Of a DNA stretch of 64,000 bases, positions 30,415-39,372 are shown in pieces. This DNA comes from Heloderma charlesbogerti (taxonomy: Eukaryota; Chordata; Lepidosauria; Squamata; Helodermatidae). Under the pieces are notes generated by a model. It was not told where the DNA came from and did not search any database. It saw nothing but the letters and a program-made list of their open reading frames with translations. The position numbers and the translations under genes are program-made. The DNA is taken from NCBI GenBank assembly GCA_026122225.1, contig JANEZZ010001959.1, forward strand, positions 1,001,501 to 1,065,500. Reading direction: 5' to 3'. Numbering within the stretch: the stretch's first letter is position 1; each line of letters begins with the position of its first letter.

Positions 30415-31383
30415 AGGGATGGCGGAGAATTTCTCCCCGAAACTTCGGGGGGCCGAGCGCCAACGTGTTCAGCCCCCCGAAGAAGTTTCGGGGAGAAATT
30501 CTCCGCACCCCCCCCTCACCCCGCACCCCCCCCCCCGGGACGGGACTTACCTTTCCCGAATGTCCCTCCTGGCGGCGGGTCCCGGAGGCGGTTCGTCGGG
30601 TCTTCGTCAGGGGCGGGGGTGGCAGCCGATCTTTCGACCGGCTGCCGCCGCCGCCATTCCAATAAAACTAAAAAAAAAAAAACGCCCCCGTGATAGGCTA
30701 CGTGACGATTAACGTAGCCTATCATGGCTAGATTTGCAAAGTCAGCCGTGATAGGCTACGTAAATCGTCACATAGCCTAGGGGTGACTTTAAAAAAAAAA
30801 AAGCGCGTACGGCTAATGGCGGCCCCCATAGGGAGCCGCCATTCACGTTCCTTATTTGGTCGCTGTAGTCTACGTAAAGATTACGTAGACTACGGCGAAA
30901 ATAAGGGCAATGCTATTTGCGTTGCCCTTATTTTCGCCGTAGTCTACGTAAAGATTTACGTAGACTACAGCGACCAAATAAGGAACGCGAATGGCGACTC
31001 CCTATGGGGGCCGCCATTTGCGTACGCGCTTTTCTTTTCTTTTTTAAAGTCACCCGTGATAGGCTACGTGACAATTTACGTAGCCTATCATGGCTGACTT
31101 TGCAGATCTAGCCGTGATAGGCTACGTTAATCGTCACGTAGCCTATCACGGGGGCGGTTTTTTTAAAACTTTTTATTTCGCAGCCGGGCGAGGCGAGGCG
31201 CCTCCTCCCCGACCTGAATTTCGGCCGGGCGAGGCGGGAAGCCTCCCCCCCGGCCTGAATTTTGGCCGGGCGGGGCGGGAAGCCTCCCCCCCCCAGCCTG
31301 AACTTCGCGGGGAGAGCAGCGAAGCACCTCCCCCCCACCGCGAAAAGCTGAGAGACCAGGTAAGTGACTTTCATGAACCCCTA
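30415..31383. mobile_element. Palindromic non-autonomous hAT-like element, copy 4
   Basis: 969 bp in opposite orientation to copy 3. It starts with the R end TAGGGATGGCGGAGAATTTC, whose terminal hairpin pairs CCCCGAAACTTCGGGGGGCC with GCCCCCCGAAGAAGTTTCGG, and ends with the L end TGAACCCCTA. A perfect 8-bp target duplication CCAGGCGG (30407-30414, 31384-31391) flanks it. The nested palindrome occupies about 30664-31175. G-rich L-end repeats lie at 31185-31340. Splice-donor-like motifs point outward at both ends (complement at 30546-30551; CAGGTAAGT 31357-31365). It belongs to the same subfamily as copy 3. Confidence 0.93.
30664..31175. repeat. Nested palindrome block of hAT-like copy 4
   Basis: Same design as 10140-10670. 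Hairpins CGTGATAGGCTACGT/ACGTAGCCTATCA(C/T)G flank A/T tracts. The central arms contain GTAGTCTACGTAAAGATT and CCTTATTTTCGCCG with their complements, centred near 30910. Several substitutions and small indels break the perfect pairing (for example CATAGCCTAGGGG near 30771 lacks TATCAC), so copy 4 is slightly more decayed than copy 3. Confidence 0.92.
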
Positions 31384-32951
31384 CCAGGCGGTCCAGGAGG
31401 ATACCGTGGTCAACGGTATCAAAAGCCGCTGAGAGGTCGAGGAGAACAAGGAAGGAGCATTCACCCCTATCCAGAGCCCTCCTCATATCATCTACCAAGG
31501 CGACCAAGGCCGTTTCTGTCCCATGCCCAAGCCTGAAGCCCGACTGAAATGGTTCTAGATAATCAGTTTCTTCCAAGTGTGCCTTCAACTGCATCGCCAC
31601 CACCCGCTCAATCACCTTGCCCAAAAATGGCAGATTTTTGAGACTGGGCGAAAGTTGTTCAGAACTTGAGGATCCAAGGAGGGCTTCTTTAAGAGCGGAC
31701 TTATCACTGCCTCCTTGAGGGCTGATGGCATCACTCCCTCCTCAAGGGAGGCGTTCACCACCACCCTGATCCCATCACCCAGTCTCTCTCTGCAGCCCAT
31801 AATGAGCCAAGATGGGCAAGGATCAAATAAGCAGGTGGTCGGCCTTACAGATGAAAGCACCTTGCCCACTTCATCAGGAGGAAGAAGCTGGAACCGATCC
31901 CACAAAACCGGTTTGCCACAGGCCGCCTCTTGCTCACTAACTGTATCCACAGCATGCAGAGTAACACACCTAATCTGATCAATTTTATCTGCAAAGTGCC
32001 TTGCCAAGGCCTCACAGGAGGCCTTAGAATGCTCCAGTGGTTCAGGAGCCACAGGACCGACCAGGCTCCGGACCACTTGGAACAGCTTCCTGGGACAGCA
32101 CTCTGCAGACGTGATAAAGGCAGCATAATATTCCTTTTTTGCTGCCTTCACTGCCACATGATAGGCTGAAGCCCGTGTCTGATCATCTTTGGAGCGAGAC
32201 TTCCGCCACCGGCGCTCTAGCCGTCTCACCTCCTGTTTCAGAGCTCGTAACCACGGATTGAACCATGGTGCAGTCTGAGCCCTGTTCAGGGGGAGAGGGC
32301 GTTTCGGAGCCACCTGATCTAATGCCCCAGTGATTGCGGCATTCCAGCCACCCACCAGGGTCTTGACTGAGTGGCCACTGGCGTGCCCCAGAGAATCCCC
32401 AAGCGCGTTCAGGAATCCATTTGGATCCATAAGACCATTTTAATGGGTCCTCCACCCCTGCGGAGGGGTTGTGGAACCGAGAAGTCCAACATCACCAGAT
32501 AGTGATCTGACCATGACAAGGGGGTGGTGGATATACCCCTGACTTCCAGATCACTCCCTGCTTCTCCAGAAACAAACACAAGGTCTAGTGCATGTCCGGC
32601 TACATGGGTGGACCCAGTTAGAATATGATGCAGCTTCCAGGAGGCCATGGTCTCCATGAAGTCCGGAGGTGCTCCTGTGAGGATGGTCTCCGAATGTACG
32701 TTGAAGTCCCCCAACACCAATAAGTTAGGGGACTGTACACACACATCAGAGACCACCTCAAGCACCTCGGCCAGGGAGTCAGTCATACAGCGGGGTGGAC
32801 GGTACACGAGCAGAATCCCCAGACTGCCCTTCGGGCCCAACCTCCCAAATTTTTCTCCCTCTCTCAAAATACTAGAACCCCGGGTCATCCTATGAAGCTG
32901 ATTTGTGGGAGATTCAGGACAGATAAAAGGAAGTACTTCTTTACCCAGCAC
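31384..32951 (-). pseudogene. L2 endonuclease and N-terminal RT
   Basis: The frame over 32409-32848 encodes the endonuclease end: LLVYRPPRCMTDSLAEVL, LLVLGDFNVHSE, HALDLVFVSGEAGSDLEV and SWSDHYLVMLDFSVP (the SDH motif is intact). The frame over 31612-32430 gives the linker PLNRAQTAPWFNPWLRALKQ, RKSRSKDDQTRASAYHVAVK and EAVISPLLKKPSLDP. The frame over 31384-31624 gives DYLEPFQSGFRLGHGTETAL and motif A LLDLSAAFDTVDHGILLDRL, after which the hAT-like copy 4 intervenes. There are two frame changes. Codons beyond 32848 belong to CR1 and not to L2. Confidence 0.9.
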
Positions 32952-33271
32952 ATAGTTAAACTATGGAATTTGCTACCACAGGAAATAGTGATGGCCACCA
33001 GTTTGGATGGCTTTAAAAAGGGGTTAGACAAATTCCTGGAGGAAAAGGCTATCAATGGCTACTAGTCTTGATGGCTATGTGCTGCCTCCAGTACCAGAGG
33101 CAGTGAGCCTATGTACACCAGTTGCTGGGGAACATGGGTGGGAGGGTGCTGTTGCACTCATGCCCTGCTTGTGGGTCTCTGGTTGAGAGCTGGTTGGCAA
33201 CTGTGTGAACACAATGCTGGACTAGATGGACCCTTGGTCTGATCCCGCATGGCTCTTCTTATGTTCTTATG
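32849..33271 (+). mobile_element. CR1-type LINE, 3' terminal block
   Basis: Continues the CR1: TTTTTCTCCCTCTCTCA, TCCTATGAAGCTGATTTGTG, CACAGGAAATAGTGATGGCC, AATTCCTGGAGGAAAAGGC, then the 3' UTR to GGCTCTTCTTATGTTCTTATG. The same 3' UTR is found at 55700-55946. Confidence 0.92.
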
Positions 33272-34222
33272 TGTGTAGCAGCTCCATTTTTGCTCTAGTG
33301 CAGGAGACCCCATCCAGGTCTTAAAAGCTCCCCTCCCCCCTCCCCTGCTAGGGTCCCAATCTAGATTGGAGATCCTGTACCTTCTGTAGAGTAAAAATGA
33401 AAAAAGAGTAGTTTCTGGACACACATTTAAAGTAATGTCTGTTTTGGCCTTAAGTAGGACAGATATGGAGAGATAATGAGATGGCAGCTGCCTTGGCTTG
33501 GCAGGAACCAGGGAAGAGCTTGCATAGTGAAGAAGGTATGCAGGAATCAACAGAATAAGAGTTCTCTGAGTTGTACAAAGTAGATGCTTTGCTGCACAGA
33601 CAAAGTCTACCCATATAGGAAGGAGAAGTTCATACAGGAAAGAGCAGTCATCAGCGATGGCCCACCTTCCTGCCCAGCTCAGTTTGGCTCGAAAAGAGAC
33701 TCATCCTCTTTTCCCAAAATGTCATTTCTGAGCCAAGCCAAATTCTGCCTGACCTCCCACCCATAAGCACCCTATCAACTTTCCAGTCCACTCCCTGCTC
33801 CTTTTTAACTCACATCTAGTGGCTGGGCTAGCCTCAGCAGTAGCACTCTGGCTAGTGTAAGAAGGAGAGAAGCAGGTCTCTTCCTCACTCTCATCTCCAG
33901 CTGGTGCCTGGTGATGATTTGCTGTGTAAGCCCCAGGGGTTACTAACACTGCAGTAGTCCTTGGGAAAACTACAATTCCCAAATGCTACTAGGGCCGACG
34001 TACCACACCAACACCAGGTGCTGTCCAGAGAGAGCCCTCTGACACAGCTGCTGTTACTGCTGCTGGCCCCACCAATAGTGTGGGAAGGGGGAGGGTTGAT
34101 GGAATTCAGGGGGAGGTGGCCTGGCTGGCTGGCTGGGTGGGACGGCAGTAGGTAGGCCAGAAGTTCTTCTCTGGCTCAGATTTTACCTCAAGCCAGAAAG
34201 AATTCAGGGGCTTCCTTAGGAG
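33272..34222. other. Non-coding interval
   Basis: GC-richer in parts (CTCCCCTCCCCCCTCCCC near 33330). Frames of up to about 86 codons exist on the minus strand but show no recognisable domain. No repeat recognised. Confidence 0.4.
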
Positions 34223-35112
34223 TAGGGATGGATGAAAGTCCCTTACCTGATCCCGATGCTTGCTTCATGGTGGGGGGGAGGCACTCTGTCCCTCCCCCCG
34301 AAATTCTGGCCGGGGGGGAGGTGCCCCGTCCCTCCCCGCCAAAATTCTGGCCGGGGGGGAGGCGCCCCGACCCTCCCCGCTGAAATTCTGGCCAGGGGGG
34401 AGGCGCCCCATCCCTCCGGCCATGAAACCTTGTCTCCTGCCGGTATGCAAATGGCAGCGGCCGTAGCCGCCGCCGTTTGCGTCCCTGCAGTCAGCCGTGA
34501 TAGGCTATGTAAATGTTTACGTAGCCTATCATGGCTGACTTTAAATTTTTAAAAAAGTGCGTACGCAAATGGCGGAGCCCATGGGCGCCTCCATTTGCGT
34601 TCCTTATTTTGGCACGTGTAGTCTACATAGACATTTACGTAGACTACGGCGAAAATAAGGGCAACGCTATTTGCATTGCCCTTATTTTCGCCATAGTCTA
34701 CGTAAATGTTTATGTAGACTACACGTGCCAAAATAAGGAATGCAAATGGCGGTGCCCATGGGCACCGCCATTTGCATACGCACGCTTTTTTCTTTTCTTT
34801 TCAAAGTCAGCCATGATAGGCTACGTAAACATTTACGTAGCCTATCACGGTGTTTTCTAAAAATCTAGCCGTGATAGGCTACATAAATCTTTACGTAGCC
34901 TATCACGTTTGTTTGTTTGTTTTACTTGGAAATGGTGGCGGCGGCAGCCGGTCGGAAGACCGGCCGCCGCCGCCACCAGGGACATTCGAGCAAGGTAAGT
35001 CCTGTCCCGGGGGGGGCGGGGGGGCAGACCGTTTCTCCACCAATTTCGGGGGGCCGAATGCACTGGCATTCGGCCTCCCCGAGATTCGTGGAGAAATTCT
35101 CTGACATCCCTA
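34223..35112. mobile_element. Palindromic non-autonomous hAT-like element, copy 5
   Basis: 890 bp, TAGGGATGGATGAAAGTCCC at the L end and TGACATCCCTA at the R end. The flanks CTTAGGAG and CCAGGAGC do not form an exact 8-bp duplication and share only AGGAG with a one-base offset. The L end has four G-rich units of about 44 bp (AATTCTGGCCGGGGGGGAGG and variants, 34268-34420). The nested palindrome is at 34490-34925. The R end has GCAGCCGGTCGGAAGACCGG and AAGGTAAGT at 34992-35000. It is of the same subfamily as copy 2: both use ATTTTGGCACGT arms, whereas copies 3 and 4 use ATTTGGTCGCTG. Confidence 0.9.
34490..34925. repeat. Nested palindrome block of hAT-like copy 5
   Basis: One GTGATAGGCTATGTAAATG-type hairpin on the left and two on the right flank the core. 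The core is an inverted repeat of TTCCTTATTTTGGCACGTG with its complement, each arm itself holding GTCTACATAGAC or AGTCTACGTAAATG hairpins. The outermost arms pair AAATGGCGGAGCCCATGGGC with a GCCCATGGGCACCGCCATTT counterpart. The centre is near 34675. Confidence 0.9.
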
Positions 35113-37850
35113 CCAGGAGCCTGGTGAGCATCTCTAGAAATGATTGGTCAAAGTGGTATGGAGCGAGGCAAAGACCTGGTAAAGTTACTTTGTCCTAAGG
35201 AGGCTACGGTTGTCCTCAGAAATGCAGTGCTGAAGCCTCGATCCTAGAAGGCTTATGATCAATGTTTCAGTGGTAAACTTTGAAGTACAGCTGGTCATCA
35301 TGATTGTCCCCCTAGTCACATTCCAAAGGAGGGTCCAAAAATTCAGGCTGCTACGCTGGTCCATATCAACAAGCCAGTTCCATCAGTTTTTGTCTCCACT
35401 AGGTCTAGGACTTTTGTAAAGCTAATGGATCTTAATTGCCCATTCAAGACCAGGTCAACCCAAATACTTTGCATTACAGCAGGGAACAATATATTGTAGC
35501 TGGGAAGATTTATTTCCCCACTGCCACTGTGAGGAATGCAGCGAAGCTCAGCAGGAATGGGGAAGTCTGGGGGCAGTGGAGTGGTGGATGACATCAGCGT
35601 CCCTGCTGATGAAAAAGTGCCAGCGCTGTGTCACCCCCAAGCATGGGCTCCACTACACCACTGCTTATGATCCAAGACTGCTAATGGGTGGTAATCCTGA
35701 CAAAGGGTTAATCTGTTATAGCAATAAAAACAAAGAGTCCTCTGTTACTTTTACAAGTTAAATGTAAGCTTTCATGGGCTGGATCCTACTTTGTCAAGGT
35801 ATCCCCCCCAAGGTCACTGCAAATTCGATCCCCTGCTTTCTTTTAAGTCGTCTTTGCAATTCCACTAGACAGAATCAGTTTTTTAAAAAGAGTGTTACAG
35901 CTGCATAAAAATAAAGTCCGTGAAATCTGTAGAACAACATGAAGTGATGTTCTCTCCTGACTCTAGTACAATCCCACTTTTTAAAATGTTGATATTATAG
36001 ACCATTCTGCAGTCATTCAGAATTTTTCTGTCTTTTTAAAATGCCTTTTTTCCCAGTGACCAAGTATTTTATGAATAAGTGATGTCTCGCTAGTCAACAT
36101 GATGAATGTCAGGACATGGAGGGAATAGTTAAATAATTTGTTTTAACTGTTATGCATTTAAATTGTTATATTAGAGTGGATGTTCTTGCCTTCACTACCA
36201 ATAAAAGTCAGTTTTTGAAGCAGAGCAACTTTTGTTATCTTGCAATATCCTGGATTAAACAAGTTATTAATAGAATGATAATGCAGTCCATCTTTTCCTC
36301 ACATTTGTTCTTGATTTAAATACAAAATTCTTCATTTTAGTATTACAAGACACATGCTGAAGGTCATCTTAAAGACATCAGGATCTACTGTAAAAACCCC
36401 TTACCAAGTGATGCTAAATAAACGTTCTTGCAATAATATTAGCAGTAATAGATGAAGTGTAAGGTTTCATCCTCATGTAATAACTTGATAATTATTCTGA
36501 TCAGCTAATATGATAATAGCTTATCAAAATATAACTATAATAACTCTAAAAATAAGTGAGAGGAATATACAGTGGTTCCAAATTTATGGTATTATACAGC
36601 CCCTTCTACAGCCTAACTGTTTAAGTACAGTCTTGGCTTCTGCACAACCTAACCAGTCTCTAATTTTAGCATATATTTTCATAAGAGTTCATAAACTGCT
36701 TAGAGACCTTATGATATCAACCAGTATATAAGTACTTTAAATAAATAAAACAGTCTTAAATTGGTTTAGAAGTCATCCCATAGTAGGGGAAATAGAAATG
36801 TAAGGTGGAGGGACTATGGATATCTAACAGACAATATTTAGCACATTTACAAGACTACTTTTCTCATGATTTTTTAGATAGTCTCAAGACCCCTCAAAAG
36901 ACAAAGCAAGGACTGAAAAATATATGCTTACTTTGGGAACATAACTATAAATTAAGGCATTTCTGCAGCCCCAGTGGATGTCTCAGAAGTCTTGGAAGGC
37001 AAAACATGTGACTTGACAAGTATGCAAAACTAATATGTTTGCAAGATAAATTGGGTCTAAGCCTGTAACAACATTAAATACTGTTGAATGATCACAGCCT
37101 TAACAGATCCCCCTATGACCCAAAAATCTTTTAGAAGTATATTATTCTTTGCGAGTTTCCTTTCACTTGTGGAAGCAGATATACTCTTGCACTTGATAAA
37201 CATGTGTTTGTTTGGGACAGAGCTGATTCACACATGCAGGTTCATCACTTCATCATTCCTTGCATGTCTGAAGAGGCCAACGCCTGTATAGCATCACATA
37301 TAAAAATATTCATTACCTTATAGCCGATGCAATGCTTTTCAACAGAGTCTGTTCACATAGACGAACTACATGTTAAGATGAACATACTTAATGCAAACAG
37401 CACCTTCAAAGGGCAAATATTAGCCACTTCAGGGGATTTTGGGCAGGAAGGAAGCTAGCACTAGACCCTGATCTGGATTTCCCCCCCCCCAGCCCGCTAC
37501 TTTTCCCTCAAAATAAAAGTGGCCATCACAAGAATGGGTGTTTTTTTTAAAGTGTAATTAACATAACGTAATGTGTAGATTGGCCTTCAGCTGCTACTAA
37601 CTGAATGTAGAGAAATCTAGCACACAAAACAAGTGAGGTTAATTATTCAAAATACTAGAAACAAACATAGAAGTTATACAGAATTCAAAACCACAGGAAA
37701 ATGGAACATCACATGTAACAGTCATAAAGTGGCTGTCTAGCCAGGTTATGAAGCATTCTCTCTCTCTGTCTCTCTCTCTGTCTCTCTCTCTGTCTCTCTC
37801 TCTCCATAAACAAGGTAAAGACCATTTTCAAGAAGATGTGATTTGAGTCT
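35113..37850. other. Long repeat-poor non-coding interval
   Basis: No known repeat recognised in most of this stretch. A (TAAA)n-like LINE tail lies at about 36735-36750, and a C9 run at 37481-37489. An antisense frame of 83 codons at 35343-35594 shows no domain. This is the second largest repeat-poor stretch and a reasonable place to look for conserved non-coding elements. Confidence 0.45.
37757..37803 (+). repeat. (TCTCTCTCTG)-type microsatellite
   Basis: Runs of (TC)n interrupted regularly by TG, four times, at a period of about 14 bases. Confidence 0.9.
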
Positions 37851-37867
37851 ATGAGACTAGTTAAGTT

Positions 37868-37930
37868 AGAGAGCTTCGGCTATTGGGTGGTATAGAAATG
37901 AAATAAATAAACAAACAAATAAATACAAAT
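37868..37930 (+). mobile_element. L2 3' terminal fragment, sense
   Basis: GAGAGCTTCGGCTATTGGGT followed by GGTATAGAAATGAAATAAAT and (AAAT/AAAC)n is the complement of the antisense L2 end at 7408-7470. Only the last ~60 bases are present. Confidence 0.8.
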
Positions 37931-38543
37931 ACACAACTGAGGAAGTCCAGATAAGTTAAAACCATTAAGAACCTTTGAACAATTAAAAATGCAGCTGAAT
38001 TACAAACCGGTGGTGCAAAAGGGTTTTGTTGAAGAAAAAAGAATAACTGCTAGGTTTCAAGGAGAAACATGCAGAGCACTATCCATGTGAAATCACATGC
38101 ACTCTGCATGTGAAATCAGGCATGCAGGAGGGGATCCTCACAGAGCCGAAAGAAACCCTTTCCCCTCCTTCCCTTTCCTTGTTGGCCCTTGGCAAGCCAC
38201 ATACCTCCCATAGTTAGGTCCAACCAGGCCATTCATTCCACTGCATCCCTGAGCATGGTGTTTCCCAAAGACAAATGAGCTGTATGCACAGCCCTGGGGA
38301 GAAGTGAATGTCCTAATGGGAGATGCATTTGGGCCTCCCATTGCAGATAATAGCCTGCCTACTGCATTTGTGCCTGCCTGGCTGAGGGCTGACAGGAAAG
38401 AAGGAAGGTGGGACGATGTCCTCTCCTGCACAGACGGTTCTGCACAGAAGAATGAATCACGCACTAAGATTCGATCCATCCAGGTGTGATGCAGAAGAGA
38501 GTCTCCCACAAGGTCTTCCTTGACCTGTGTGTTCATGAGCTGA
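37931..38543. other. Non-coding interval
   Basis: An antisense frame of 132 codons (38138-38536) has no recognisable domain. No repeat recognised. Confidence 0.4.
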
Positions 38544-39288
38544 GGGCCAAACTAGACAAACAGTTAAAAGCATCTTTGGATTTAATGTGCAGGTTAAAAA
38601 AAAAAATGGAAACAGCCTCAACTGGGGGAGGGGGGGACTGTTCATTATTGGAGGACTGTTCATTGTTGGGATTTCCTCAGGAGGAAAAGAAGAATTTACC
38701 CCATTTCACCCCACCTGTGGTCTTAAGAAAAATCCAAAGATGCTAATCCCTCATTAGCATTGGTATTTTTTTCATCTTCTCCCACTACATATATTGCCTT
38801 CACATGTGTGGAGCCAAGTGTCCTACATTACGGACAGTCCTCTCTTTTGGAGAGCTGTCAGAGGACAGTCCCCTGTTTGGAGGTATCCTCTGTCTGATGG
38901 GCTGTCCAGTTCAGGTCTGGCTTTATGTCAAAGAACCATAAGAAGGGGAGAGCAGAGGCCTTGAAGTTGCCTATCCACAGTTAGCACCTGCATAATCTTT
39001 CCCATTATGGTGGGGATTTAAATAAGTTATTATTTCTAAATTTGCACCTATACATATACATTTGCATTTTGGTGACGCATTCGCTCTTTTTTGGGAACAC
39101 ATAACCAGCCACCCTATTCAGAAGAGGGATTTTCCTCTGGACTACAGCAGGGAAGAATGGGGTTAAATTCCTCCTTTATGCCTGGTGAGATCTGGATAAT
39201 GATCAGTCCCTTTGATGCTGTTTGCATTTTTTAAAACCTGCAACTTTAAATGCAAAGGCACATGTAATAGTAAAGGCTAGTTTAGTCC
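38544..39288. mobile_element. DNA transposon with long imperfect terminal inverted repeats
   Basis: 745 bp. The left end GGGCCAAACTAGACAAACAG pairs with the right end (complement GGACTAAACTAGCC). Pairing continues inward: TTTAATGTGCAGGTTAAAAA against TTTTTTAAAACCTGCAACTT, and AGAATTTACCCC against GGGGTTAAATTC. The flanks TGAGCTGA (38536-38543) and TGAGCTGT (39289-39296) agree at 7 of 8, suggesting a hAT-size duplication. No transposase frame. The internal GACAGTCC and GGACAGTCCCC words are partly repeated. The superfamily is inferred from TSD length only. Confidence 0.68.
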
Positions 39289-39372
39289 TGAGCTGTTCAT
39301 TCAACTTGTTAGCAACGTTGCTGAAAGATTCAGCAAAGAAAGCCTTACAATAATGACTCTGTAAGACGTAGA

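Larger units (their letters stand above)
29212..32848 (-). mobile_element. L2-clade LINE, nearly complete RT, split by a hAT-like element
   Basis: The 3' end at 29212 is (ATT)n with ATCGCCCATCTGGCTGG. The 5' truncation at 32848 lies inside the endonuclease. The surrounding CR1 rejoins cleanly (GGGAGAC at 29205-29211 with ATTTTTCTCCCT from 32849). I see no clear target duplication, which is common for L2/CR1 elements. Parts 29212-30414 and 31384-32848 flank the hAT-like copy 4. Confidence 0.92.
23040..33271 (+). mobile_element. CR1-type LINE, host of nested insertions
   Basis: Element parts: 23040-25539, 28734-29211 and 32849-33271. The 5' part encodes an endonuclease, then RT. The 3' end has GGGTGGGAGGGTGCTGTTGC, GGACTAGATGGACCCTTGG and a TTCTTATG-type terminus. 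It is interrupted by a BovB and by an L2, each leaving the reading of the CR1 sequence continuous across the insertion. Coding parts are broken by many indels. CR1-superfamily membership is inferred from the RT motifs and the short tandem 3' terminus. Confidence 0.88.

Noticed and set aside
34223..35112. Exact 8-bp target duplication for palindromic copy 5
   Set aside because: CTTAGGAG and CCAGGAGC do not match position by position. The element call rests on its termini and interior instead.
35343..35594. 83-codon antisense frame
   Set aside because: Not recognised. Length and composition are compatible with chance.
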